DNA from: Thereva unica
Lineage: Eukaryota > Arthropoda > Insecta > Diptera > Therevidae
Length of the DNA stretch: 64,000 bases
Assembly: GCA_949987705.1 (NCBI GenBank)
Contig: OX465281.1
Location: 197,891,112 to 197,955,111, forward strand
Reading direction: 5' to 3'
Part shown: one piece after another, positions 11,322-23,347 of the stretch
Layout: each line of letters starts with the position of its first letter
How positions within the stretch are numbered: the first letter of the stretch is position 1
Notes under the pieces: model-generated
Told to the model about the DNA's origin: nothing
The model's input: the letters and a program-made list of their open reading frames with translations, nothing else
Database searches by the model: none
Program-made: the position numbers and the translations under genes

Positions 11322-14300
11322 ATGTTTTCGCTCGTTCAATTTGATAATTTGGAGTACAAAGTTCTCCTTTCAAAACGGGTGAAGGTCAACGAAGGAAGCA
11401 ATTGTACTGTAAAATACAAAACGGGAGGGAAATATAATGCTGAATTAATCAAGACATCAGGTAAAATTATCTACTTTAAATTTTTATCTATTTCTAAATT
11501 CTAAGATGTTCGTGTTTAATAAATATTCTTTTATGTTGATTGTTAAAAAATAATTCGTGGTTTGTGTAACGGATACTATCTTTCACTAATTATTATAATA
11601 AAATAAGTTTTAACATTTGTTTTGAATGAGCCGTTTATTTTGAAACTGGGACAAGTTCATTTTTTTTATTTCGCGATATTAAAGGATTTGCGTTTCAATC
11701 AAATTAAAAATATTGATAGCCACTAATAAACATCTTTTTTGTATTTTGTGTTGTTAGATAATATAAGTTTATTATAAAATAGTGCTTATATTGCCCGTTT
11801 TCCAAGACCGTTAATCGCCAAAAGTTGAATTGCTCAAACATTAGGAAATATTATTTTTTTTTATTATGGATTGTTTACAGATAAGAAGATCATATTAAGC
11901 TTTACCTAATTTTTATCATTATCTTAATTTTTTTTTCAAAAATGAACTTGCCCCACTTTCATAATAAAGGGCTCATATAGGGTAATTTTTTGCCCTCGAT
12001 TGCAAAAATTTTATGAGGGCCTATTTCAAGAGTAATTTTGTTACCTATTTCGAGGTATTTAGAGTAAATTTAGTTACCTATTTTGAGAGTGATTCTTCGA
12101 ATTTGTGGTATGACTACTTCATTGTAATAATCGTTTTGCCTGTTTTGAAGATTATTGAACTGCTATGATCGATATTATTGAAATACCCTTGTTGCATATT
12201 TTTAAAATTCTTCGACCATCTGGTTTGGCCATTATTATTAGAATAATCTTTTTGTATATTCCGGATTTTTTCTAGGAATTATTCTTGATAGTCGGGTACT
12301 GATGTAGGCGTGATTATTAAAATAGTTTTATTTATTTGCTGAGAAATTTAAATATCTATTTCTTAGCATAATCTGATAGGCTTCAGTTCATGAAGAAGGA
12401 TTCCTGCTAATTATAATGCTCCTAACCGGGTTCAGGAAATCTCTACTTAATTGCGTCTAAGTTAATTCATTGATTACTGCTAATAGCTTCGTGGTTATCA
12501 CCGCCTACAATAAAAAAATTAACCTCATAACAGTCAGTTCATCTTTTGATAAAAGCTTCCTATTATGGAGTCGCATTACATGTTCTAATTTTATCTACAA
12601 ACTGGGTACACTCAACCCAACTCAGCTTTCCTACATGGGTCGAGTTGAATTTACGCCTCATATTTGGAGGTTGAGTTGAAATCGGGTTGAAGTAACATTT
12701 GTTTTGTTTGTTTATCATCCGTGAAGCCTGGACTCCTCGTTAATTTAATGTTTAGTGTTTCTGTAACGCTGTTATTTTTTATATGTTTTTGAGCATTAGT
12801 AAACTATGCTAGAATTAATGCAGGAACAAAATTCCCCTTCATCATATTGATGGAAAACTCTATAGGAAATTAGAAATATTTGAAAATATAGAAAAATAAT
12901 TAACAAAAAGAGGCTTGGTTTCTATGAATGAGAATTGCACACAAAAATTTGATGTAATGTTTTGATGTCAGTTCAACTCTATTTTAACACAAAGTGAAAT
13001 CGAAATCATATACGGTGGTTGAAATTTCAACTTAACCTTGACTCAACTTTTCAACCTAATCATAAACGGGGTATATTAGTACTCCATGTGTCAGCATTGT
13101 CGCTAGTTAGTAACATATTCCGTGCATGGCCTGTCAATTTGTCTTTGTCTTTGATTAATCATAATATAATTCTTTTATAAGCGTTTTCGAATGTGTCTAT
13201 TATAGGAAAATGATTTTACTTTAAATTTTTAGATAATTCAAGCAATTTAGAGGCTGAAAAAGCAAAACTCGAAAACTTTGGACAAGGAATAAGCTCTTCT
13301 ACACCGAACAGTTCTTTATTAGAAAAGTCAAATCAGCAGTTGATTAATATCTCTTTAACTAATTTAACTTTTACACTAAACTCTGCCAGTGAAGCGCCCA
13401 GTGGTTTGGAGCCGAATTGGCCCGATGGAAATTCCGTAGATAATATCGAAAATTCATCAAACAATGTTAGTGATATTACTAAATCAGTAGAAAATGTCCC
13501 TAACCGTCAACATGATTTATATGAAAATAGAGACCATTTAAATGATTCAGAACATAGAAGATTGTATGTTAATAACACGCTTACTGCTAATGGAAGCATT
13601 AGTGCAATGACTGAAAACGATTCATGTAAGACGAATCAAGATCATTTAAATGATTCAGAACCAGCAAGACTGATTGTTAATAACACTTTTTCTGCCAATG
13701 GAAGCATTAGTGCAAACGCTGAAGACGATTCAAGTTACCATCCTGAACAATCAACTGAAAACAGAACAAAAGAAATGTCCAGCACAGTTCAAGATTGTTC
13801 AATAATAGAAAAATCATCCATTATCAATGAGCGAAATTTAGTTAATGTTCAACAATTGACAGTACCGGTATCTAAATGCGGCATAGGTCAATCAAAAAGA
13901 CATTTTTGCCTTTTTTGCAAGACTTTGCAAACGAAATTCGCGCGACATCTTCTGCTAAAGCACAAAACTGAAGAAGCAGTGAAGAAATTCATGTATTTGC
14001 CTCGTAAAAATGTCGAACGACTGCAACTAATAAACACTCTACGGAAAAAAGGTGATCGGATGCATAATGAAAAACCTGAATACAATTCTGGAATCTTAAT
14101 TGTTTCTAGGCAAAGACAGGTGAAATCAAAAAATACGGCAGAAGATTATCTGCGATGCAGGTTTTGCGATGCTTATTTTGCTAAAGCAACTATACGATTC
14201 CATATTGCGAAATGTGATAAAAATCGTCGAAAAGGACAAAGGAATATTCAATGTACAAGCCGACGAGCGACCGGAAACATTCATTCTGCTGCTGATCCAA

Positions 14301-15943
14301 TCTTGAGGGATGTGGTTTTTCCAATATTGACGGATGATGATGTTGTAAGGGCAATCAAATATGACGAATTGATCATAAAATTTGGTAACAAACTGTGTGA
14401 AAGATATTCTTTACGTCATCAGCATGATTATATCAGGACACAGCTTCGCATGTTGGGTCGTGTTAAACTAGAAATGATGAAGCAGGACAATAATATACGT
14501 GAATTTGAAGATATATTTCAGCCTGAACATTTCGATCAATGTGTTAAATGTATAAGAACATTAGCTGAGTGGGATGAGAGCTCAGGAACATTCAAAGTGC
14601 CATTCAATGCTCAGTTTGTTTCTACATTGATGAAAAAATGTGCCAAAAAATTCCGGATTGAATGCATAAAACGATATGATGATGATAAAAAGAAAATGGT
14701 TGATGATTTTTTATTAGTGTGGGAAGAAGATATTCCGAGTCTTGTTGGTAAAAAAGCTCACAATGATCAAATGGACAAGCGGCGAGAAAAAAAATTAGTT
14801 TTGCCCACAAAAGAAGATATAAAGTTGTTATACGATTACTTGAAAAATGAATGTTGCAAATGTTTAGAAGATTTAAACACGGAATTTGATTTGAATACAT
14901 ATAAACTACTTACTAAGTGTACACTTATTTTCGTACAAATATTTAATCGCCGCAGAGCTGGTGAAATCGAAAGGTTAACTCTTACTAACTACGAAAATAA
15001 AGAAGTGATAAATGATAATATCGACAAAGAGTTATATCAAAAATTATCTGATGCAACAAAGCAGTTTGCTCAACAATTTACTCGAATAGTTATCAAAGGA
15101 AAATTGGAAAGGACTGTACCGGTATTGCTGAGCCCACTTGCAGTAAAATGCATTGAAACACTATTAAAGTATAGAACCCAAGCTGGAGCATCCAATGATA
15201 ACGAATTCATTTTTTGTTCACTCAATCCAAATAAAATATCGAAACAGTATTTAAGAGCATGTCCTTTATTAAAAAGTTTTGCCAATCAGTGTGGTGCAGT
15301 TTTGCCAAGTACACTGCGCGGTACTCAACTAAGAAAACATGTAGCTACTTATACGTCAATGCTGAATTTGGAAGACTGTCAAGTCGATAGACTTGCTAAC
15401 TTCATGGGTCACCATAAGGACATCCACAAATCTATCTATAGAGTACCAGTACCAGTTGCAGAAATAACAGATGTTTCGAAGCTCTTAATGGCTGCGATTG
15501 GAGAAGATGATGAAAATGGTAAAGAAAGCGATGATAATCAAAATAGCGATAGTAGCAGCGATGAAGATACACCATTTCAGCCACAATATAAATCGAAGAT
15601 TAGGGTGAAACGTAAACGTAAGTGAATTATTTTAATTGCATTAAATATGATGTTTTATTTTGAAACAAACACTACTTGTATATATCTTTTTGTTCAAAGA
15701 GGTGAATTTATTATGATATAACTTTATTTATGTTTTTCAGTATCATCAGTTTCGAAAATAAGGGCGAAATGGTCCGATCAAGAGAAAAAAGCAGTCACTA
15801 AATACTTTGGTAAACTTAATGAATTGCCGAAATTACCATCATTAAGCGAATGTAAAAACGTCATAACAAAATTTAAAGTTCTCGAAAATAGAACCCCTCA
15901 ACACATTTTTGCTTATATAAATAATGAGCGACGTCGCTGCTAG
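11322..15943 (+). CDS. Zinc-finger / tyrosine-recombinase-fold (Crypton-like) protein, 3 exons
   Basis: Exons are 11322-11460, 13233-15617 and 15741-15943. Introns are GT-AG (GTAAAA...TTTTTAG; GTAAGT...TTTTTCAG), and phases agree across both junctions, giving 908 codons with no internal stop. Exon 1 is a short N-terminal module common to insect proteins of this type. Acidic, serine-rich sequence follows, then C2H2-like fingers near residues 270-290 and 353-375. A C-terminal tyrosine-recombinase-like domain has an RRRAGE arginine box (~620), LRKH (~748), and MGHHKDIHKSIYR (~771-783) with the expected histidine and tyrosine. Exon 3 supplies a WSDQEKKAV...LPKLPSLSEC...RTPQ module usual after such domains. 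Intron 1 holds a MITE-like repeat. No element termini were found, so domestication is possible but unproven. Confidence 0.8.
12600..13085. repeat. MITE-like inverted repeat in intron 1
   Basis: Both ends are rich in GTTGAGTTGAA / TTCAACTCAA-type motifs in opposite orientation (12610-12690 and 13010-13075). They resemble the better preserved element at 61070-61499. Boundaries and target duplication are not clear. Confidence 0.45.
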
Positions 15944-16414
15944 AAGAAAATAAGTTGGCATTTTTTTTATTTAGGCTAGTAGCTAGAGAACGAAAAAATG
16001 CTGCCATTTTTGGTAAGATTAGTTTATAATTGGGAATCTCACTTAGAAAACTTAAGAAACAATTGAAAATGCTACACCTTAAAGCAAAACGATTTCGATA
16101 ACAATCTCGCCTATGAGCCAATAATTCATTTTTTAGCATTTTTTCCTTCTCGGTGACTAGCCTATGATTTAAATAATAAGAAATAAAACAAAAATATTAG
16201 TTTCATTATTGAAAAAAAAATTAATTTTAAAATTCCAATGTCGTCTGAATATAAGTAAAGCTGTCAGTTTTATTTTTTTTACAGAACAAAATTATTTTGT
16301 TAATAATTATATTTTTATTATTATTTAATTTTTAGATACAAAACAAAATGTTTTTTTTACAAATAATGTGAGTGTTGGCAAATGGCCATTTTTGACATAA
16401 AGAAATCTTTTTTT
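15944..16414. other. AT-rich 3' flank, no gene seen
   Basis: This follows the stop codon of the Crypton-like gene. It contains AATAAA-like strings (for example AAATAAAAC near 16185) that could serve in polyadenylation. Oligo-T runs and lead-in copies of the adjoining tandem repeat motif (AACAAAATG.TTTTTTTT) are also present. No coding potential. Confidence 0.45.
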
Positions 16415-17168
16415 TTTAATAACAATATGAGTAAATCATCAGTTTTATCTTACCTTTAGTTACAAAACAAAATGTTTTTGTTAATAACGTTGAGTAGAAA
16501 TGTTTTTGTTAATAATAGTATGAATAGACAACAATAACTATAAACTTTTCCTTATGTTCTTTTTTTATTTATATAGCCCACTATTTGTAAACACTTTTAT
16601 GATTGGCTCTTGGTTTTTTTAAATAACAATATGAGTAAATCATCAGTTTTATCTTACCTTTAGTTACAAAACAAAATGTTTTTGTTAATAACGATGAGTA
16701 GAAATGTTTTTGTTAATAATAGTATGAATAGACAACAATAACTATAAACTTTTCCTTATGTTCTGTTTTTTATTTATATAGCCCACTATTTGTAAACACT
16801 TTTATGATTGGCTCTTGATTTTTTTTAATAACAATATGAGTAAATCATCAGTTTTATCTTACCTTTAGTTACAAAACAAAATGTTTTTGTTAATAACGAT
16901 GAGTATAAATGTTTTTGTTAATAATAATATGAATAGACAACAATAACTATAACCTTTTCCTTATGTTCTTTTTTTTATTTATATAGCCCACTATTTGTAA
17001 ACACTTTTATGATTGGCTCTTGGTTTTTTTTTAATAACAATATGAGTAAATCATCAGTTTTATCTTACCTTTAGTTACAAAACAAAATGTTTTTGTTAAT
17101 AACGATGAGTAGAAATGTTTTTGTTAATAATAGTATGAATAGACAACAATAACTATAAACTTTTCCTT
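16415..17168. repeat. Tandem repeat, unit about 205 bp, nearly four copies
   Basis: AACAATATGAGTAAATCATC recurs at about 16420, 16625, 16830 and 17035. Each time it is followed by the same ACAAAACAAAATG, TAATAACG and AGACAACAATAACTATAA segments. Copies differ by only a few bases. The last copy is cut at 17168, directly against the UGDH pseudogene fragment. Each unit contains a TATATAGCCCACTATTTG block. No function is visible. Confidence 0.85.
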
Positions 17169-18420
17169 AAACTGTGAGCGGGTTTTGATTGACGGGGAAG
17201 ACACTACAGAAGGGAATATAGCTGTTGGTTCTTTCTTTGATTTATCAACATTGGATTCCAAAACAAAATATATTAAAAACTAATAATTGGAGCTCGGAGC
17301 TTGCGAAATTGGTAGTACCATTTCGGGCAGCTGACAGTATTATGCATATTTAACGTGCAAATCAAAGGCCGGGTAATTATATTATTTATTTTAAACCGAA
17401 GATAATGTATAAAGTGTATTCATCTTTTTTAATTTTTAGGTGTACGTTATGATATAAATATACTTTCAAATCCGGAATTTTAGCTGAAGGATCTGCCATT
17501 GAAGACTTATTGAATGCCGAGCGGGTTTTGATTGACGGGGAAGACACTACAGAAGGGAATATAGCTGTTGGTTCTTTCTTTGATTTATCAACATTGGATT
17601 CCAAAACAAAATATATTAAAAACTAATAATTGGAGCTCGGAGCTTGCGAAATTGGTAGTACCATTTCGGGCAGCTGACAGTATTATGCATATTTAACGTG
17701 CAAATCAAAGGCCGGGTAATTATATTATTTATTTTAAACCGAAGATAATGTATAAAGTGTATTCATCTCTTTTAATTTTTAGGTGTACGTTATGATATAA
17801 ATATACTTTCAAATCCGGAATTTTAGCTGAAGGATCTGCCATTGAAGACTTATTGATTGCCGAGCGGGTTTTGATTGACGGGGAAGACACTACAGAAGGA
17901 AATATAGCTGTTGGTTCTTTCTTTGATTTATCAACATTGGATTCCAAAACAAAATATATTAAAAACTAATAATTGGAGCTCGGAGTTTGCGAAGTTAGTA
18001 GATTAGAGTATGCGACGCAACTGGGGCTGATGTATATGAAGTAGCTAGAGCAGTAGGTCTTGACTCGCGAATTGGATCCAAATTTTTGCAAGCCTCTGTA
18101 GGATTTGGTGGCAGTTGCTACCAAAAAGACATCTTGAATTTGGTTTATATTTGTGAAGGTTTGAACTTACCAGAAGTAGCTTCATATTTGGCAACAAGTA
18201 ATTAATATGAATGAATATCAGAAAAATCGTTTTTATTTAAAGGTATTATTTTATACGTTAAAAAAATTATCAATCCATAATGTATTTTAATATTTAACAA
18301 AATACAGATTATTGAAAGTCTATTTAACACGGTATCAGACAAAAGAATCTCAATATTTGGTTTTGCATTTAAAATGAATACCGGCGATACCAGAGAAACG
18401 CCAACCATAACCGAAAATGT
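17168..18420 (+). pseudogene. UDP-glucose 6-dehydrogenase fragment, unprocessed, with triplicated segment
   Basis: The translation matches UGDH, which oxidises UDP-glucose to UDP-glucuronate (called sugarless in Drosophila). An exon segment (LSNPEF... then NAERVLIDGEDTTEG) occurs at about 17170-17325, 17450-17625 and 17793-17970. The last two copies and their intron form a 343-bp tandem repeat. From 18005 the later exons follow, with [20 protein letters not shown] and the catalytic-cysteine motif GFGGSC, then a retained intron (about 18241-18305), then [14 protein letters not shown]. Breaks include a one-base loss in the NPEF region of the copies, a deletion near 18000 that removes about 20 residues, and a one-base insertion near 18190. 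Retained introns mean a DNA-level copy, not retroposition. Confidence 0.85.
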
Positions 18421-18445
18421 ATAAATGTAACATCAACTCTGAAAA

Positions 18446-18625
18446 TAAAAAAAGCGACTTTCCACACCACCTCTAGAGGTATCGCAGTAGGGCGCGTTAA
18501 CCAATTATTTTTAATGGCTGGTTTCCCCAATAGGCCTATTACCATTTCATCCAGGCACATGAAATTAAAAAAAAATATAGAATATAAATAGAAAAATATA
18601 AATATAAAAAATAAAAACAAATGAC
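18446..18625. repeat. Right-hand flank shared by both gene-fragment clusters (copy 1)
   Basis: About 150 bp starting AAAAAGCGACTTTCC and holding the 12-bp palindrome ACCTCTAGAGGT. The same block, with few changes, follows the second cluster at 28600-28780. Both copies continue into an AATATAAATATAAAAAATAAAA-type tract. This supports a common mobile origin for the two clusters. Confidence 0.75.
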
Positions 18626-18891
18626 TTTTCAATTATTACTTTTTATAAACAAATAAATACATATAGTATATATATACAAATAAATTAAAAAACGTAACAA
18701 ATATAATAAATAAAAAACATAACAAATTCAATTTAGTAACAAATAAAATAAAAAACAAATTCAAATATAAAAATATAAATAATAAAAACAAATGTCTTCA
18801 AATTTTTTCCATGCAACTCTTACTCGCAAATTAATAAATAAATAAACTCATATAAATTCATACATTCATCCAGATAAAAAAAAGGTTGAAA
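18626..18891. other. A/T-rich tract between cluster flank and P-element
   Basis: It is almost entirely AATAAA/ATATAAAT-type sequence. The P-element 3' terminus should lie here, but no 31-bp-style inverted end could be matched to the sequence beyond 21657. Confidence 0.4.
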
Positions 18892-21657
18892 TTAGCTGCG
18901 AAAATTTGCTAATTTCCTTGTGTTTATTTCGCGGCTACTATTTTCTTTATCACGAACGTGCTTTGTATGATTATTTAAAAGCACGTTGGCAAATCTATAC
19001 CCCAGCGCCATAAAAATATCTAATTCCCTAGCCCCACATTGACATACACTATCTAAATCTACACCGTCGCATGAGGCTATACTAACAAGAGCCAATTGAC
19101 ACAAAATACCTTTGTGATTAACCCCACCGTAAAACTTCTCTTTAACATTCTTAACGTTAAGAATGTGCTGAAGGATAGCGCACCTATGAAATAACATATA
19201 CTTTACGGATGAAGTGGGCTCCGAAAGCCCTCCCCTCTGTAGTTCATCAAAATAGGCATCTTCCGTGATAGCCCCTTTACTTGCTACAACCTTGCATTTG
19301 CAATGCACACAATTTAGTTGACGCGCAACAGCTTGAGCAGTATATAAATTTGCCGAATCATCAACATCTACGTCGATTAAGTAATCGGACTCTAAAATTT
19401 CCAGAAAATCTGATAACACTACAGGCTCACGCAGAGAATTTTCGGAAGTTTCCTGCGAAAGCTTCTCAAAATCTTTCTGGTAGTGAGCAAAAATATTGTG
19501 GATGCGAATCTTCTTTTCAGCTTCCACAACTTGTTTATAAGATAGTTTATAACTATACCCTTCTAGGCCGCGGTATAGTCGAAACCGTGCTTCAATATCG
19601 TCACTCTGGAATTTGCCGGGAAGTACGTATTCAATGTAGAACATTGATAGAATGACGAATAATGTCAACAATGGTACGCGTGGTTAGCAGTGCCGCTCGA
19701 AATGTATCACGAGTGAACAATCCGTTATTGCCATTGCTTTTGGTTAGGCTCCATGCCTCAAGCCACGTAATAAACTTCTCTAAAAAGTCTAATCGTTGGT
19801 CCACGCTATCATAAAAGGGTCTTCTCCAATCATCCCGTTTTATGACACCTACTAAAGTATTTTTAGTATTGAGTACATCCCACCATTTACGAATAATTTC
19901 GCAAAACTCTGCTGTTCCCATCATTTCGCCGCCCGCTGTTTTTAGCGCTGAAATTGTGGAATAATGGAATATATTATCAACCAAATGAACGCTTTGTCGC
20001 TCCAAGTTATTTGGTTGTATGGACTTTGAATTTAATTTATAAGCCTGCTTGACCATTAAACTAGATTCTCGGTCAAAAATTTGCTTCAAGTGAGAAAATG
20101 ATGCATTTTTCACTTCACCTGTTTCAAAATCAGGATAGAAAAATGTGTTCTCCACATTATGTAAATTTAACCAGTTATTTCTAAAATTTTTAAACAAATG
20201 TACGCTATCAAAAAGGACATATGTCTTTTCATTTGGAAAGGTGGGGTTAGTGAAGCTATTGCAATAATGGGAACCGCTTTCATTGCTATTCTCTACGGTT
20301 TGAGTTAGCAATTTAAAAAGCGATTGATTTATCCTGTTATCATCTGTAATAACAACAAGAACATGAAAACCTAACTTTTGAACAAAAGATATAACGTTCA
20401 AAGTATTATCATTTAATTGGGATCCAGTAATATGTGATACTGGTAGCAGGCGCACAATTTCCTTGAAGGAACCATACACAGATTTGATCATGAAAGCCAT
20501 GACTGTACTGGCTTCTTCAGACGGATTGTTTGCTGCCATCCCAGTCAAATTATTGGCCTTGTATGTTATCCCCTTACTGACGTATATTTCGTCTATTAAA
20601 AGCGCGACATACTTTTCACGGTCCTGTATATTATTAACTGCATGCCCTAAATAATTCTCGTCATTACTTGGGTTTTTATAGTCAGATGAAATTTGCAGCG
20701 AAGATGAAATGTGCTGCAGGTATCTTTTACAAGGGAGGACTAAAAATTTCTTTAAAACTTCATAAGTCGAAGCGGACTGACTATAAATTAGAAAAGACAT
20801 TATTATTGTTGCAGTGTCATACCTTTTTCGTTTGCGACGAATAAGATTTATTTGATCACATAAAATATCTAAATTTCCTAAGTAATCAAAATCCTCATCA
20901 CATTCGGTAGCCAGCTTCAAATGATTAGAGGCAAATTCTAAATAAAAATCACGATCTTGCCTAGAAGAGTTTGTCTCGAACTTATAACGCGACAAAATAT
21001 TAATCATTTGAGACCAAAGGGTAAGTGTGGAATTTCGTGGAAGCACCCAACTTAAATCTTTAAACGAAATTTCCGATTCACCGATGAAAATTTGTAATCT
21101 TAAATTTTCGTATACGATGACACGAACCGAGAAAGCGCAACCACCTTCATTGCATATATCTACCCTATAAAAAACAACTTTGGATGTATTACTAATAATA
21201 TTCCAAGTGTCTAAATCTAGCCTTTCTTTAAAACATTCCCTAAATTCTTCAAACGATTTGATGTAATCGTTTTGCAGAAATTGCTCGTTTAGCACTTCTA
21301 TGCGAGCTTGTTCCCTTTCTCTGCGGGAAGAAGGATCCTGTCTACTAGTACTACAGGATTCAGGAATAGTCAAGTACGCTGGCAGGTTTGGAAAAATTGA
21401 AGGTATGGCAGCATTTTGCAACCGGGGAACTTTCAAGGGTGGGCCGCAATCATTTTTTTTAAAATCTGATAGCCGGAAATGTTTCGCGCAAACCCTTGAT
21501 GCCGGAGTCGGTATAAAATTTTCTCGATGTATTGCCCTCACCCATTTAGCGCGCATTTCCTCATTTTGGGAAATCGAAATACTGAGACGGAGCCATTATT
21601 TCTCCTATCTGTTGTATAATTTGAATTACAACTAGGGACACAACAGTGAAGAGGCAT
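18892..21657 (-). pseudogene. P-element-type transposase with THAP finger
   Basis: The start is ATG at 21657. The N-terminal THAP zinc finger shows the early CCVPSC cysteines and a later CAKHF, the second pair of the C2CH motif. The central frame 19631-21556 (641 codons) has the RNase-H-like catalytic region and GTP-binding insertion typical of P transposases (LLIDEIYV, ITDDNRIN, LFDSVHLFKNFRNNWL). The C-terminal frame 18892-19671 begins with the conserved KFQSDDIEARF-type block. Two one-base shifts separate the parts, near 21567 and near 19640, so it is likely inactive although otherwise complete. The terminal inverted repeats were not identified. Confidence 0.88.
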
Positions 21658-22623
21658 TTTAAATAACTACACGAAACACAAGGAAATTCTAATAAAATAT
21701 AATATGTATAAGCAGAAACAACAGCAGAACAAACTACAAGGAAAACAAAAGTTATACAAAAGAAAACCTCAACCCCAGACAGATAGAAAGGTTGCTGAAA
21801 AAATGAAAGTTACATTAAAATTAAGAAAACATAATATAAATATATAGCATTTTTAATTGTTACACAGTGCAACCAAATTAAAATATAAGTTTCCCGCATA
21901 CAGGAGACCTCAAAGATGAATATCTCGATAACCATTTTTTACCTTTTTTTCAACTTCTAATCTTAATTACAACGTGAGTTTTCAATCGATTTTAATTATA
22001 CAAAGTGGAAAATGTTCGTAATTCAATATAGAACAAATATACCAGACAGATTTTATATTTATAAAAAATTCACTAAATTATAAACAAAAATGTAAAAAAT
22101 ACTTAAAAAAAACATTATTTTAGACCTGTTTTTGACTCATTCGTAGATTGTTAATAAACAAAATATTATATCGAAATTCTGTCTATTTGTTTATCATAAA
22201 TTACCGAACGTTTTCACGCCAACAAAATTGAAATCGGATTAAAATTCACATACGAATTACCCGTTGAAGTTGGCCTATTTTTCAATTATAATGTAATGAA
22301 AATTTGAATCGGAACAATCGATCAAATTTTAGCCATTTCACTGGATAGTCCCGTTAAGGTCCCATTTATGCAGGAAAGTTACTGTTACACAGTGTTATCA
22401 CTTTCACTATCAAATTATACATTATTTTGAACAAATTTCTTCCTCTCTCTTGTTTATAACATGAAAGGCAAAATAATCAGGAGGGCTCAAGGAAGAAATG
22501 CACAATATTATTTGTCTTTTAATGTTGCAACCGCCCCGAAATAAATTGTTATTAATAATTAAGACAATAAAAGAAATGTTTAAACTTTTTCGTAAACATT
22601 CCATTCCAATAAGAAAATAAATA
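21658..22623. other. AT-rich stretch, no gene seen
   Basis: Purely A/T-rich sequence with dispersed stops in all frames. It should contain the 5' end of the P-element (an 8-bp duplication and inverted repeat), but no match to the 18.6-18.9 kb side is evident. TACACAGTG-like strings occur at 21862 and 22384. Confidence 0.4.
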
Positions 22624-23347
22624 AATTTCTTTTATTGTTGTTGTTGTTGTTTTAAATTTTACTAGCATAGGGCTAGTGGACCACAAAGGTCTCTTACTGG
22701 TCCCAGCCTTGAAGCTACATAGACCACGAATCAATGATATAAACAACTTTAATTGGCCTCCTAAATTTCCTCTTTGTTAACTAACTATCCCATGCAACAT
22801 GGCCAAAACGCAGCTGGGAATTACGTTTTTTTTTAAAACAGTTGATATAGTTTGTCAGTGTAGTCAAAGTTAGATGAGGTCTAATCAGGCTTTAAAGGAT
22901 TAATCAATAATAAAATATAACCTTGATGTATTAAAGATGTCACCTTTACTGCCATTTAGTAGATTAAATCCTCATCATTCAGTGGAACACAAAAGATAGT
23001 TTAATGAAAGGTTACATGGATTATGAAGCTCTAACAGACTAGGAAAGATAAATTCTAGTGTATATCGAGCTAATGCTGGAACAATGATAAACAAAGAAAA
23101 TTTTTTCCATTGATTGGGATGTTGGTGTGACACGTAGACACCCATACCGACTCAGGTTCCGGGATAAAATAAAGATAGACACTTAAGATATGAAGGTAGA
23201 TTGTACTGGACGTACACACTTGAAACTGTAAGATATGAAAACAGATCAATATAGACAATCTATTTACATAGATTAGAAGACTTCTTGCTGGAATTGACTT
23301 CACTCAGAGGAGAGTCCTTTGGAGTGAAAACCTAAAGGGCTGATGTG

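Noticed and set aside
16415..18000. CRISPR-like array
   Set aside because: The repeat units are 205 and 343 bp with no short-repeat/unique-spacer alternation, and the genome is eukaryotic.
18448..18500. Helitron 3' hairpin at ACCTCTAGAGGT
   Set aside because: The palindrome is not followed within 10-12 bases by a CTRR end, so the carrier of the gene fragments could not be called a Helitron.
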